Shown: one piece after another, positions 40,465-49,418 of the stretch | How positions within the stretch are numbered: position 1 is the first letter of the stretch | How the letters are laid out: each line of letters begins with the position of its first letter | Assembly (NCBI RefSeq): GCF_001307155.1 | Contig: NZ_CP012830.1 | Coordinates: 3,780,501 to 3,844,500 of the forward strand | Direction: 5' to 3' | Source: Pseudomonas fluorescens | GTDB taxonomy: Bacteria; Pseudomonadota; Gammaproteobacteria; Pseudomonadales; Pseudomonadaceae | DNA length: 64,000 nt | Notes under the pieces: model-generated | What the model saw: the letters and a program-made list of their open reading frames with translations, nothing else | Databases searched by the model: none | Told to the model about the DNA's origin: nothing | Translations under genes and position numbers: made by a program

Positions 40465-41925
40465 TCAGAACATCTTCAGCTTCGGTGCTTCTTCTTTCAC
40501 CGGCTCGTTCTTCGCGGTTTGTGCGTTCCAGCCACCACCGAGAGCCTTGTACAGATTCACTTCGCTGATCAGTTGCGACAGACGGTCGGTGATCAACGAT
40601 TGCTGCGCAGTGAACAACTGACGCTGGGCGTCTAGGAAGGTCAGGTTGCTGTCGACACCGATGCGGTAGCGACGTTCGGCCAGGCGGTAGTAGTTCTGGT
40701 TGGCGGCCACCAGATCACGCTGGGCCTGCAACTGTTCGTTGAAGGTCAGGCGTGCGGCGAGGCCGTCGGAGACTTCCTGGAAGGCGGTCTGGATCGACTT
40801 CTCGTACTGCGCGATCGTGATGTCTTTCTGGATTTTCGAGTAATCCAGGCTGGCGCTCAGGCTACCGGCATTGAAGATCGGCAGGTTGATTTGTGGCTGG
40901 AACAGCCAGGTCCCCGAACCACCCTTGAACAGACCGGACAGATCCGGGCTCAGGGTGCCGGCATTGGCGGTCAGGCTGATGCTCGGGAAGAACGCTGCGC
41001 GCGCCGCGCCGATGTTGGCGTTGGCAGCCTTGAGCTTGTGTTCGGCTTCAAGGATGTCCGGGCGACGTTGCAGCAGGTCGGACGGCAGACCGGCCGGTAC
41101 TTCGCTGAGCAGGTCATCGGACAACGGCTGGCCCGCGGCCAGATTGGCCGGTACACCGGTGCCCAACAGCAGCGCCAGGCTGTTTTCGTCCTGGGCCACC
41201 AGGCGAGTGAATTTCGCCTGCTGGACCCGGGCGGTCTCCACGGCCGTACGCGACTGGCTCAGGTCCAGCGCCGACGCCACGCCGACTTCGTTGCTGCGGG
41301 CGGTGAGCCGGTAGCTTTCTTCGAAGGTGGCGAGGGTGTCCTGGGACAGTTTCAGCTGTTCCTTGTCGGCCTGCCAGGTCAGGTAAGCGTTGGCCACGCT
41401 GGCCACCAGGCTGATCTGGGTGCTGCGGCGTGCCTCTTCAGTGGCGAAGTAGTTTTGCAGCGCTTGTTCGTTCAGGCTGCGAACCCGACCGAACAGGTCG
41501 AGCTCATAGGCGCTGACGCCCACGGTGGCCGAGTAGCTGGCACTGATGCTCTCTTTACCGGTCTGCGAGGCACGCGCCGGGATCCGCTGACGGCTGCCGG
41601 TGCCGGTCGCCGAGACGGCCGGGAACAGGTCGGCGCGCGAGATGCGGTATTGGGCCGCAAAGGCGTCGATGTTCAGTGCCGCGACACGCAGGTCGCGGTT
41701 GTTTTCCAGAGCGGTCTGGATCAGCTGTTGCAGCGCCGGGTCACGGAAAAACTGCTTCCAGCCTTGTTCGGCGGCAGCCTGGTTCGCGGCCTGGGCCGGC
41801 GAGTACGCCGGACCTTGTGGGTATTGCGATGCAATCGGTGCGGCAGGCTGCTGATAATCCGGTATCAGCGAGCAGCCACCGAGCACGAACGCGGCGATGG
41901 CTAGGGAGAGTAGCGACTTGCTCAT
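40465..41925 (-). CDS. emhC: Outer-membrane efflux channel EmhC/TtgC (OprM family)
   Basis: Outer-membrane lipoprotein channel of an RND pump, 486 residues. Signal peptide with lipobox LGGCS (acylated Cys 18). Two OEP repeats are visible, with EQGWKQFFRDPALQQLIQTA, SAYELDLFGRVRSLNEQALQ and the duplicated LQRRPDILEAEHKLKAANAN block. YRIGVDSNLTFLDAQRQLFT near the C-terminus is typical of OprM/TtgC. It is the last gene of the emhABC operon and overlaps emhB by four bases. Confidence 0.93.
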   Translation of the reverse strand: MSKSLLSLAIAAFVLGGCSLIPDYQQPAAPIASQYPQGPAYSPAQAANQAAAEQGWKQFFRDPALQQLIQTALENNRDLRVAALNIDAFAAQYRISRADLFPAVSATGTGSRQRIPARASQTGKESISASYSATVGVSAYELDLFGRVRSLNEQALQNYFATEEARRSTQISLVASVANAYLTWQADKEQLKLSQDTLATFEESYRLTARSNEVGVASALDLSQSRTAVETARVQQAKFTRLVAQDENSLALLLGTGVPANLAAGQPLSDDLLSEVPAGLPSDLLQRRPDILEAEHKLKAANANIGAARAAFFPSISLTANAGTLSPDLSGLFKGGSGTWLFQPQINLPIFNAGSLSASLDYSKIQKDITIAQYEKSIQTAFQEVSDGLAARLTFNEQLQAQRDLVAANQNYYRLAERRYRIGVDSNLTFLDAQRQLFTAQQSLITDRLSQLISEVNLYKALGGGWNAQTAKNEPVKEEAPKLKMF

Positions 41926-44900
41926 TGGCCAGCCTCTTTAGAAGTTTCTATAGCGACGTCATCCTGATCCGCAGTTTTGCGTTGACCCATCGACGACACA
42001 GTGACAAAGAACAGTGGGACCCAGAAGATCGCCAGTACGGTGGCCGTCAGCATGCCGCCGATAACCCCGGTACCGATCGCATGCTGGCTACCCGAGCCTG
42101 CGCCGGTGGAAATGGCCAGCGGTACCACACCGAGGACGAACGCCAGCGAGGTCATGATGATCGGTCGCAAACGCATCCGGCACGCTTCGATGGCTGCGTC
42201 ACTCAGGCTGCGCCCTTGTTCATGCAGTTCCTTGGCAAATTCGACAATCAGAATGGCGTTTTTCGCCGCCAGACCGATGGTTGTCAACAGGCCCACCTGG
42301 AAATACACGTCGTTGGACAGACCGCGCAGGCTGGTGGCGAGCAGGGCACCAATGATCCCCAGCGGTACAACCAGCATCACCGCAATCGGAATCGACCAGC
42401 TTTCGTACAGCGCCGCCAGACAGAGGAAGACCATCAGCAACGACAAGGCGTACAGCGCCGGAGCTTGCGAGCCGGACAGACGTTCCTCATACGACAGACC
42501 GGTCCAGGAAATACCCACGCCTGCCGGCAGTTTCTGGGCCAGGGCTTCGACTTCGGCCATGGCTTCACCGGTGCTGTAGCCAGGTGCCGGGGAACCGAGG
42601 ATTTCCACCGCTTCTACGCCGTTGTAACGCGCCAGCTTCGGCGAGCCGTAGATCCACTCGCCCTTGGCGAACGCGGAGAACGGAACCATGGCGCCCTGGC
42701 TGTTGCGTACGTACCATTTCTTCAGGTCTTCAGGGCTCATGCGAGCACCCGGCTGGCCTTGTACGTAAACCTTTTTCACTCGACCACGGTCGATGAAGTC
42801 ATTGACGTAGCTACTGCCCAGCGCGATCGACAGCGTGTTGTTGATGTCGGTCATCGTGATGCCCAAGGCACTGGCCTTTTCATCGTCGATTTCCAGCTGG
42901 TATTGCGGTTCGTCGTTCAGACCGTTCGGACGGACCTGCGACAGCACCTTGCTCTGCGCCGCCATACCGAGGAACTGGTTACGGGCAGCCATCAACTTGT
43001 CGTGACCGATGCCGGCGCGATCCTGCAGGAACACATCGAAACCGGTGGCGTTACCCAACTCCAGTACCGCCGGTGGCGCGAAGGCGAACACCATGGCGTC
43101 GCGGAAGGTGAAGAAGTGCTGTTGGGCACGGGCCGCAACCTTGAACACGCTGTTGTCGGCGTTTCGCTCGGCCCATGGCCTGAGCATGATGAACGCCATG
43201 CCCGAACTCTGGCCACGGCCGGCGAAGTTGAAGCCGGTCACGGTAAACACCGAGTTCACCGCATCGCCTTCACCACCGTCCTTGCCTGGACGCAGCAGGA
43301 ATTCACGCATCTCGTCCACGACCACTTGGGTGCGCTGGGAGGTAGAGCCGGCCGGGGTCTGGACCTGGGCAAAGAGTACACCCTGGTCTTCTTCCGGCAG
43401 GAACGCCGTTGGAATGCGGGTGAACAGCCAGATCATGCCGACCACGATGATGATGTAGGCCAGCAGGTACGGCGCCTTGTGCTTGAGCATGTTGCCGACA
43501 CCGCGCTCGTAGCTTCTTACGCTACGGTCGAAGTTGCGGTTGAACCAGCCGAAGAAGCCGCGTTTCGGAGTGCCGTGCTCGCCTTTCGGAATCGCCTTGA
43601 GCATGGTGGCGCAGAGCGCCGGGGTGAAGATCAGGGCAACCAATACCGAAAGGGCCATGGCCGAAACGATGGTGATCGAGAACTGTTTGTAGATCACCCC
43701 GGTCGAACCGCTGAAGAACGCCATCGGCAGCAGTACCGCCGACAGAACCAGTGCGATACCGACCAGTGCGCCCTGGATCTGGCCCATGGATTTCTTGGTG
43801 GCTTCCTTGGGTGAGAGTCCTTCTTCGCTCATCACCCGTTCGACGTTTTCCACCACGACGATGGCATCGTCCACCAGCAAGCCGATGGCGAGCACCATAC
43901 CGAACATAGTCAGGGTGTTGATGCTGAAGCCGAACGCCGCGAGGATCCCGAAGGTACCCAGCAACACCACCGGTACGGTCATGGTGGTGATGACCGTGGC
44001 GCGGAAGTTTTGCAGGAACAGGAACATCACCAGGAACACCAGCACGATCGCTTCAACCAGGGTTTCAACCACACCCTTGATCGATTCGGTCACCACCGGA
44101 GTGGTGTCGTACGGGAACACCACTTCCATCCCTTCCGGGAAGAATGGCTTGAGGTTGTCGATGGTCTTGCGCAGGGCCTTGGCGGTGTCGAGGGCGTTGG
44201 CGCCGTTGGCCAGCTTCACTGCCAGACCGGAAGCCGGGCTGCCGTTGAACTGGGCGCTGATGCTGTAGTTTTCGCCACCGAGGCCGACATCGGCAACGTC
44301 AGACAGGCGAACCTGCGAGCCGTCCTTGTTGACCCGCAGCAGGATTTCCTTGAACTGCTCGGCCGTCTGCAAGCGGGTCTTGCCGATGATCGTGGCGTTC
44401 AGTTGCTGGCCAGGCAGGGCGGGCAAGCCACCGAGTTGACCGGAGGAAACCTGGACGTTCTGCGCGGCGATGGCGGTTTTGACATCGACCGGGGTCAGGT
44501 TGAAGTTGTTCAACTTGGCCGGGTCGAGCCAGATACGCATGGCGTACTGGGCACCAAACACCTGGAAGTCACCGACACCGGCTGTCCGCGAGATCGGGTC
44601 CTGCATGTTGGAAACGATGTAGTTGGACAGGTCGTCCTTGGTCATGCTGCCGTCGCGCGAGACCACGCCGATGACCATCAGGAAGTTTTTCACTGCCTTG
44701 GTCACGCGGATACCCTGTTGCTGCACTTCTTGTGGCAGCAGCGGGGTGGCCAGGTTCAGTTTGTTCTGGACCTGGACCTGCGCGGTATCGGAGTTGGTGC
44801 CCTGCTCGAAGGTCGCGGTAATGGTCATGCTGCCGTCGGAGTTACTTTCCGAGGACACATAACGCAGGTTATCGATACCGTTGAGCTGCTGCTCGATCAC

Positions 44901-45089
44901 CTGCACCACGGTGTCCTGCACGGTTTGTGCAGAAGCACCTGGGTAGGTGACGGAAATGGCGATCGCCGGCGGGGCGATGCTCGGGTATTGGTTGATCGGC
45001 AACTTGAGGATCGATAGAGCCCCGACCAACATGATCACCAGGGCAATTACCCAGGCGAAAATCGGACGGTCGATAAAAAATTTCGACAT
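41922..45089 (-). CDS. emhB: RND efflux pump inner-membrane transporter EmhB/TtgB (HAE1 family)
   Basis: Proton-driven trimeric drug, solvent and hydrophobe exporter, 1055 residues, as expected for MexB/AcrB/TtgB. The start MSKFFIDRPIFAWVIALVIM is the HAE1 N-terminus. The proton-relay Asp pair is in AIGLLVDDAIVVVENVERVM, and the second-half LAAKNAILIVEFAKELHEQG holds the helix 10 lysine. Periplasmic porter loops of usual size lie between helices 1-2 and 7-8. In P. fluorescens the equivalent exports polycyclic aromatic compounds and antibiotics. Confidence 0.95.
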   Translation of the reverse strand: MSKFFIDRPIFAWVIALVIMLVGALSILKLPINQYPSIAPPAIAISVTYPGASAQTVQDTVVQVIEQQLNGIDNLRYVSSESNSDGSMTITATFEQGTNSDTAQVQVQNKLNLATPLLPQEVQQQGIRVTKAVKNFLMVIGVVSRDGSMTKDDLSNYIVSNMQDPISRTAGVGDFQVFGAQYAMRIWLDPAKLNNFNLTPVDVKTAIAAQNVQVSSGQLGGLPALPGQQLNATIIGKTRLQTAEQFKEILLRVNKDGSQVRLSDVADVGLGGENYSISAQFNGSPASGLAVKLANGANALDTAKALRKTIDNLKPFFPEGMEVVFPYDTTPVVTESIKGVVETLVEAIVLVFLVMFLFLQNFRATVITTMTVPVVLLGTFGILAAFGFSINTLTMFGMVLAIGLLVDDAIVVVENVERVMSEEGLSPKEATKKSMGQIQGALVGIALVLSAVLLPMAFFSGSTGVIYKQFSITIVSAMALSVLVALIFTPALCATMLKAIPKGEHGTPKRGFFGWFNRNFDRSVRSYERGVGNMLKHKAPYLLAYIIIVVGMIWLFTRIPTAFLPEEDQGVLFAQVQTPAGSTSQRTQVVVDEMREFLLRPGKDGGEGDAVNSVFTVTGFNFAGRGQSSGMAFIMLRPWAERNADNSVFKVAARAQQHFFTFRDAMVFAFAPPAVLELGNATGFDVFLQDRAGIGHDKLMAARNQFLGMAAQSKVLSQVRPNGLNDEPQYQLEIDDEKASALGITMTDINNTLSIALGSSYVNDFIDRGRVKKVYVQGQPGARMSPEDLKKWYVRNSQGAMVPFSAFAKGEWIYGSPKLARYNGVEAVEILGSPAPGYSTGEAMAEVEALAQKLPAGVGISWTGLSYEERLSGSQAPALYALSLLMVFLCLAALYESWSIPIAVMLVVPLGIIGALLATSLRGLSNDVYFQVGLLTTIGLAAKNAILIVEFAKELHEQGRSLSDAAIEACRMRLRPIIMTSLAFVLGVVPLAISTGAGSGSQHAIGTGVIGGMLTATVLAIFWVPLFFVTVSSMGQRKTADQDDVAIETSKEAGQ

Positions 45090-45092
45090 GGT

Positions 45093-46250
45093 TTACTCCC
45101 CTTTACCGCCAGTGGCAGTGTTAGCTGCCTGTGCGGGGGCTGGGTTCTTTGCGCCAACGTTAGTCGCTTCAGTGGGCTTGACTACGACGCCTGGTTTGAC
45201 GAATTGCAGTCCTTCAGTGATCAGGCGGTCGCCGGCCTTGAGGCCATCTTCAATCAGCCATTGGCTGCCGACCGTACGGCTGGCCTTGAGCTGACGCAGC
45301 TCGACCTTGTTGTCCGGACCGACCACCAGAGCAGTTGGCGTTCCCTTGAGGTCACGGGTCACGCCCTGTTGCGGTGCGAGAATCGCGGCAGCGTTCACCC
45401 CGGCTTGCAGCTGGGCGTGAACGAACATGCCCGGCAGCAAGGTGTGATCAGGGTTCGGGAACACTGCGCGCAAGGTCACGGAACCGGTGGTCTGGTCAAC
45501 CGACACTTCGGAGAACTCGAGCTTGCCCTGTTGCTTGTACTGGCTGCCGTCTTCGAGGGTCAGCTTGACCATGGCGGCATTCTCGCCGGCCTTTTGCAGA
45601 CGACCGCTTTCCAGTTCGCGGCGCAGCTCCAGCAGTTCGACCGAAGACTGGGTAACGTCGACGTAGATCGGGTCCAGTTGCTGGATCACGGCCATGGCGT
45701 CGGCCTGGCCATTGTTGACCAGTGCGCCTTCGGTGACCGAAGAGCGGCCGATGCGACCGGAAATCGGTGCGTAAACCTTGGTGTAGCGCACATTGATCTC
45801 TGCGCTTTTCAGGGCGGCTTCCGATTGCAGGCGGTTGGCCACGGCAGTGTCGTATTCCTGACGGCTTACGGCTTGCTCGTTGACCAGTTGCTTGTAGCGA
45901 TCGGAAATCGACTTGGTCGATTGCAGGTTGGCTTGTGCGCTGTTCAGGGTGGCCTGATAGACCGAAGGATCGATCTGGTAAAGCTGCTGGCCTTCCTTCA
46001 CGTCACCGCCTTCCTTGAACAGGCGCTTGAGAATGATGCCATTGACCTGTGGGCGAACTTCCGCGATGCGGTAGGCCGTTGTGCGGCCCGGCAGTTCGGA
46101 TGTCAGGGTAAAGGCTTGAGGTTGAAGGGTTACGACGCCGACCTGAGGGGTTGGAGGGGCTGGGGGCGCCTCTTCCTTTTTACATCCGCTGAGCAGCGAT
46201 GCCAGGGCGACGGCAGTAACCAGAGCGGTAACAGCTGGCTTGAATTGCAT
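45093..46250 (-). CDS. emhA: RND efflux periplasmic adaptor EmhA/TtgA
   Basis: Membrane fusion lipoprotein of 385 residues. The start is at Met 46250 (MQFKPAVTALVTAVALASLL), giving a lipobox LLSGC (Cys 23); the longer frame to 46286 would spoil the signal peptide. Features are the lipoyl half-motifs (RTTAYRIAEVRPQVNGIILK, YTKVYAPISGRIGRSSVTEG) around an alpha-helical hairpin, and the beta-barrel segment TLRAVFPNPDHTLLPGMFVH. It bridges EmhB and EmhC. First gene of the operon. Confidence 0.94.
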   Translation of the reverse strand: MQFKPAVTALVTAVALASLLSGCKKEEAPPAPPTPQVGVVTLQPQAFTLTSELPGRTTAYRIAEVRPQVNGIILKRLFKEGGDVKEGQQLYQIDPSVYQATLNSAQANLQSTKSISDRYKQLVNEQAVSRQEYDTAVANRLQSEAALKSAEINVRYTKVYAPISGRIGRSSVTEGALVNNGQADAMAVIQQLDPIYVDVTQSSVELLELRRELESGRLQKAGENAAMVKLTLEDGSQYKQQGKLEFSEVSVDQTTGSVTLRAVFPNPDHTLLPGMFVHAQLQAGVNAAAILAPQQGVTRDLKGTPTALVVGPDNKVELRQLKASRTVGSQWLIEDGLKAGDRLITEGLQFVKPGVVVKPTEATNVGAKNPAPAQAANTATGGKGE

Positions 46251-46331
46251 GAAGATCCTCGGGTCAGGCGCGCAACATGCGCACAAGAAAAGTGTAAAGG
46301 TAAAAAAACTGTGCTGGGTGGATAAGTAGCT

Positions 46332-46370
46332 TGCTAAGGAATATACTTACGTTCATGGTTGTTTGTAAAT
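46332..46370. promoter_or_regulatory. EmhR/TtgR operator between emhA and emhR
   Basis: TGCTAAGGAATATACTTACG followed by TTCATGGTTGTTTGTAAAT. This is nearly the same as the TtgR operator that I remember from P. putida, where it overlaps the divergent ttgA and ttgR promoters. Here it lies about 85 bases before emhA and 150 before emhR. Confidence 0.85.
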
Positions 46371-46517
46371 AGCCTGGCTCAGTACCCATCCGGTTACAAA
46401 AGTCGATGCAAGGTGAAAATTGTAGGCTGGGGATGAGATCTCAAAGAGCTCGCACCCACATTTATTCAGACGGTGTACAGACATCGCTGAAGCATTCCTG
46501 ATTGAGGTTTTACTGCC

Positions 46518-47150
46518 ATGGTCCGTCGCACCAAAGAGGAAGCTCAAGAAACTCGCAGCCAGATACTCGAAGCGGCAGAAAAAGCCTTTTACGAAAGGGG
46601 CGTGGCGCGCACGACACTGGCGGACATCGCGACCCTGGCCGGTGTTACGCGTGGGGCCATCTACTGGCATTTCAGCAACAAGGCTGATCTGGTTCAGGCG
46701 ATGCTCGACAGCTTGCATGAACCGCTGGATGAAATGGCCAGGGCGAGCGAAAGCGCAGAGGAAGAGGATCCGCTGGGATGCATGCGCAAACTGCTGATTC
46801 ATTTGTTTCATCAAGTTGCCCTGGACCCGAAGACCCGACGCATCAATGAGATTCTGTTCCACAAGTGCGAATTCACTGATGAAATGTGTGATCTGCGCCA
46901 GCAGCGTCGCACCGTCAGTCTGGAGTGCAATGTGCGTATCGAACTGGCATTGCGTAATGCGGTGAAACGAGGCCAGTTGCCGGAGAATCTCGACACGGCC
47001 CGCGCAGCAATCAGCATTCATGCCTATGTTGACGGCATCCTGTATGGGTGGCTGCTCGCTCCCGACAGCTTTCAGCTGCACGCTGAAGCCGCGCGCTGGG
47101 TCGACGCGGGTCTGGACATGCTGCGCTTGAGCCCCAGCCTGCGCAAATGA
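46518..47150 (+). CDS. emhR: TetR-family repressor EmhR/TtgR
   Basis: Repressor of 210 residues, divergent from emhABC. The helix-turn-helix is TTLADIATLAGVTRGAIYWHFSNK (about 33-56), the AcrR/TtgR form. The ligand-binding domain includes AISIHAYVDGILYGWLLAPD. Binding of drugs or flavonoid-like effectors releases it from the operator in TtgR; the same is expected here. The start MVRRTKEEAQETRSQILEAA matches the family. A hairpin follows. Confidence 0.94.
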   Translation: MVRRTKEEAQETRSQILEAAEKAFYERGVARTTLADIATLAGVTRGAIYWHFSNKADLVQAMLDSLHEPLDEMARASESAEEEDPLGCMRKLLIHLFHQVALDPKTRRINEILFHKCEFTDEMCDLRQQRRTVSLECNVRIELALRNAVKRGQLPENLDTARAAISIHAYVDGILYGWLLAPDSFQLHAEAARWVDAGLDMLRLSPSLRK

Positions 47151-47186
47151 AACAAGATGCGTAATTGGATCCGATTCTGTCAATAG

Positions 47187-47217
47187 ACGCGGGCGAAGAC
47201 CAACTCTTCGCCCGCGT
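47187..47217 (+). terminator. Hairpin after emhR
   Basis: ACGCGGGCGAAG-ACCAACT-CTTCGCCCGCGT, a perfect 12-base stem followed by TGTCGT. The tail is weak in T, but the position and strength fit a terminator. Confidence 0.65.
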
Positions 47218-47340
47218 TGTCGTAATGGGTGCTTTTATATACGGACGCGCTTCGGGATGACAGGTAGCAAGCTACGTATTTTGTAGGAGTTTTGTGTCGT
47301 AGATGTGAAAAGGTGAGAACAATCCGGAAGGGGCGTTGCT

Positions 47341-47988
47341 TCAGCCCAGCCTGATTTCCACCTCGAAATTGAAAGGCTCACTCTCTCCCATGCTCGTGAT
47401 TTGGGTTGAGCAATTGATTTTGGATGAGCCAATGGAGGTGACGGTGTTTTTTACCCTTGCCCTGTGTGTGGGCGACAGAACGCCGAAGGACGTATTCATT
47501 ATCATGCCGAGATCAAAACGAACCCCGACGTTCTGATCGATAAAATCCACGAACTGATTGAACATGATTTTGTTTTTTTGCCAAGGATAGGCGTAGGTAT
47601 AGGCGAAATCGGATTTGAATGCTGTATTGCCGTACGCGGGGAGCAGGAATGACTCACGCTCTGATGTGTGCAGTGGCAAGCTGGTCTGTGCAATTTTAAA
47701 CGTGTGAGGGGAGTTATTGATGAGTTTGACTATCACGCGAGTGATGTTCGAGCGCTTGTTTTGATTTCGCCACTGTTCGATTTGTTTGTTCTGGGCGTGC
47801 TCCGAATTAATTTGATCTAACAGGCTGATCAATTCAACCTTGGCGACCCCAATCAACTCATCCAGTGCTTGCTGGTTTTCCTCGCTGAATAGAAGCGGCG
47901 TCAGGTTGTAAAGCATTCCAATGGAGGTGTAGTTGAAAAACGAGAGCAGCTCTTCGTAGTTGTTGCTGGTGTCTTTGATGTCGTTCAT
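47341..47988 (-). CDS. Orphan low-GC protein, 215 residues
   Basis: Not recognised. It is much lower in GC than its neighbours, with AT-rich codons. The start is MNDIKDTSNNYEELLSFFNY; AAGGAATCGAC precedes the ATG. Residues 1-75 look helical, and the rest looks like a beta-rich fold with polar loops (RVIVKLINNSPHTFKI, FLLPAYGNTAFKSDFAYTYA, FDLGMIMNTSFGVLSP). It has no signal peptide and one cysteine. The beta-rich part faintly recalls single-domain beta-sandwich toxins or lectins, but I cannot name a family. It stands alone, with signs of horizontal transfer. Confidence 0.7.
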   Translation of the reverse strand: MNDIKDTSNNYEELLSFFNYTSIGMLYNLTPLLFSEENQQALDELIGVAKVELISLLDQINSEHAQNKQIEQWRNQNKRSNITRVIVKLINNSPHTFKIAQTSLPLHTSERESFLLPAYGNTAFKSDFAYTYAYPWQKNKIMFNQFVDFIDQNVGVRFDLGMIMNTSFGVLSPTHRARVKNTVTSIGSSKINCSTQITSMGESEPFNFEVEIRLG

Positions 47989-48298
47989 GTCGATTCCTTT
48001 CGATTAAGTAAGTGGTTTCAGGGGCTTTGCGGGCCACGGCTCAGCCCTCCAGGACGATCAGCTGTGTGCTAAGTGGCATGACGTTGGAAGGGAAGGCTGA
48101 CGGGGTGTCATCCAGCATGACGTCGTTGCGTCAGACTATCGAGTCAGTGAGGTTGCTGAGTGTCAGTGTGATAATAAGTTTGTGTGCGGGGGCGTCCATG
48201 TTAGATAACGTGTTAGTCGTGTTGGTGGTTGAAGTTAGCCCCGCTGTCAGTGTCGGTGCAATGTTGATGTTGTTTCATTAGTTGAGCGTTTTCCAATA
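47989..48298. other. Low-GC intergenic region upstream of the orphan gene
   Basis: About 310 bases. An 89-codon plus-strand frame (48012-48281) has no ribosome-binding site and low-complexity hydrophobic content, so it is not called. The orphan gene's promoter must be here. Nothing else was recognised. Confidence 0.5.
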
Positions 48299-48338
48299 AA
48301 GAAGCCCCGGGTATTTCTACCCGGGGCTTCTTTATTTA
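48299..48338. terminator. Terminator after xenB
   Basis: AAGAAGCCCCGGGTA-TTTC-TACCCGGGGCTTCTT, a 15-base perfect stem flanked by A/T runs, usable in both directions. It directly follows the xenB stop on the minus strand. Confidence 0.92.
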
Positions 48339-48346
48339 AACGGAGT

Positions 48347-49396
48347 TTACAGCGTCGGATAGTCGATGTAGCCGACCGGACCCTTGCCGTAGAACAGTTC
48401 TGGACGCGGTTCGTTCAATGGTGCATCGGCTTTCAGGCGTGCCGGCAGGTCCGGGTTAGCGATGAACGGTACGCCGAAGGCGACCGCATCGGCCTTGCCG
48501 CTGGAGAGCCAGGCGTTGGCGCTGTCCTTGGTGAAACGTTCGTTGACAATGTATGCGCCGCCGAAGGCTTCTTTCAGTTGTGGGCCGAGGCTGTCGCCAG
48601 CTTCTTTCTCGCGGGAGCAAATGAACGCGATGCCGCGTTTACCCAGTTCGCGAGCGACGTAGGTGAAGGTTTCGGACAGGTTGTCGTCGCCCATGTCGTG
48701 GGAGTCGGCGCGGGGTGCCAGGTGCACACCGACGCGACCTGCGCCCCAGACCTCGATGGCAGCGTCGGTCACTTCCAGCAACAGGCGAGCACGGTTTTCC
48801 AGGGAGCCACCGTAATTGTCGGTGCGCTGGTTGGTGCTGCTTTGCAGGAATTGGTCGAGCAGGTAACCGTTGGCGCCGTGGATTTCCACGCCGTCAAAAC
48901 CGGCAGCCTTGGCGTTTTCCGCACCGACGCGGTAAGCGTCGACGATGTCGGCGATTTCAGCGGTTTCCAGTGCGCGTGGCGTTGGGTAGTCGGCCAGTGG
49001 GCGAACCAGGCTAACATGACCTTTTGGCTGGATGGCGCTCGGTGCAACCGGAGCTTCGCCGTTCAGGTAGGACGGGTGGGAAACCCGGCCCACATGCCAC
49101 AGTTGCAGGAAGATCTTGCCGCCGGCGCCGTGGACCGCTTTGGTCACGTTGCTCCAGCCGCGCACCTGGTCGTTGGACCAGATGCCCGGGGTGTCCGGGT
49201 AGCCGACGCCCATCGGCGTGACCGAGGTGGCCTCGCTGAGGATCAGGCCGGCGGATGCGCGCTGCACATAGTATTCAGCCATCAGTGCGTTCGGTACACG
49301 GCCTTCGTCGGCGCGGCAGCGAGTCAGTGGCGCCATGATGATGCGGTTTGCCAGTTGCAGGTCGCCAAGCTTGATCGGATCGAAAATAGTCGTCAT
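48347..49396 (-). CDS. xenB: Old yellow enzyme family ene-reductase (XenB/NemA type)
   Basis: FMN- and NAD(P)H-dependent reductase of activated alkenes, nitrate esters and nitroaromatics, 349 residues, the length of P. fluorescens XenB. The TIM barrel starts FDPIKLGDLQLANRIIMAPL; TRCRA holds the Thr that tunes the flavin. The HxxN substrate-binding pair is in VEIHGANGYLLDQF, and QRTDNYGGSLENRARLLLEV is the family signature. It is the last gene of an operon with an MFS exporter and an ArsR regulator, which suggests electrophile or redox stress. NemA is the alternative name. Confidence 0.88.
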   Translation of the reverse strand: MTTIFDPIKLGDLQLANRIIMAPLTRCRADEGRVPNALMAEYYVQRASAGLILSEATSVTPMGVGYPDTPGIWSNDQVRGWSNVTKAVHGAGGKIFLQLWHVGRVSHPSYLNGEAPVAPSAIQPKGHVSLVRPLADYPTPRALETAEIADIVDAYRVGAENAKAAGFDGVEIHGANGYLLDQFLQSSTNQRTDNYGGSLENRARLLLEVTDAAIEVWGAGRVGVHLAPRADSHDMGDDNLSETFTYVARELGKRGIAFICSREKEAGDSLGPQLKEAFGGAYIVNERFTKDSANAWLSSGKADAVAFGVPFIANPDLPARLKADAPLNEPRPELFYGKGPVGYIDYPTL

Positions 49397-49418
49397 TTAA
49401 TACAACCCTCGTGAGGTA

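Noticed and set aside
41676..43814. Plus-strand frame opposite emhC/emhB (712 codons)
   Set aside because: Spans the junction of two real genes on the other strand and has shadow-like composition.
47187..47217. Small RNA gene after emhR
   Set aside because: A single perfect hairpin without a promoter; a terminator explains it.
48012..48281. 89-codon plus-strand ORF upstream of the orphan gene
   Set aside because: No ribosome-binding site, Ser/Val-rich low-complexity peptide, no conserved pattern.
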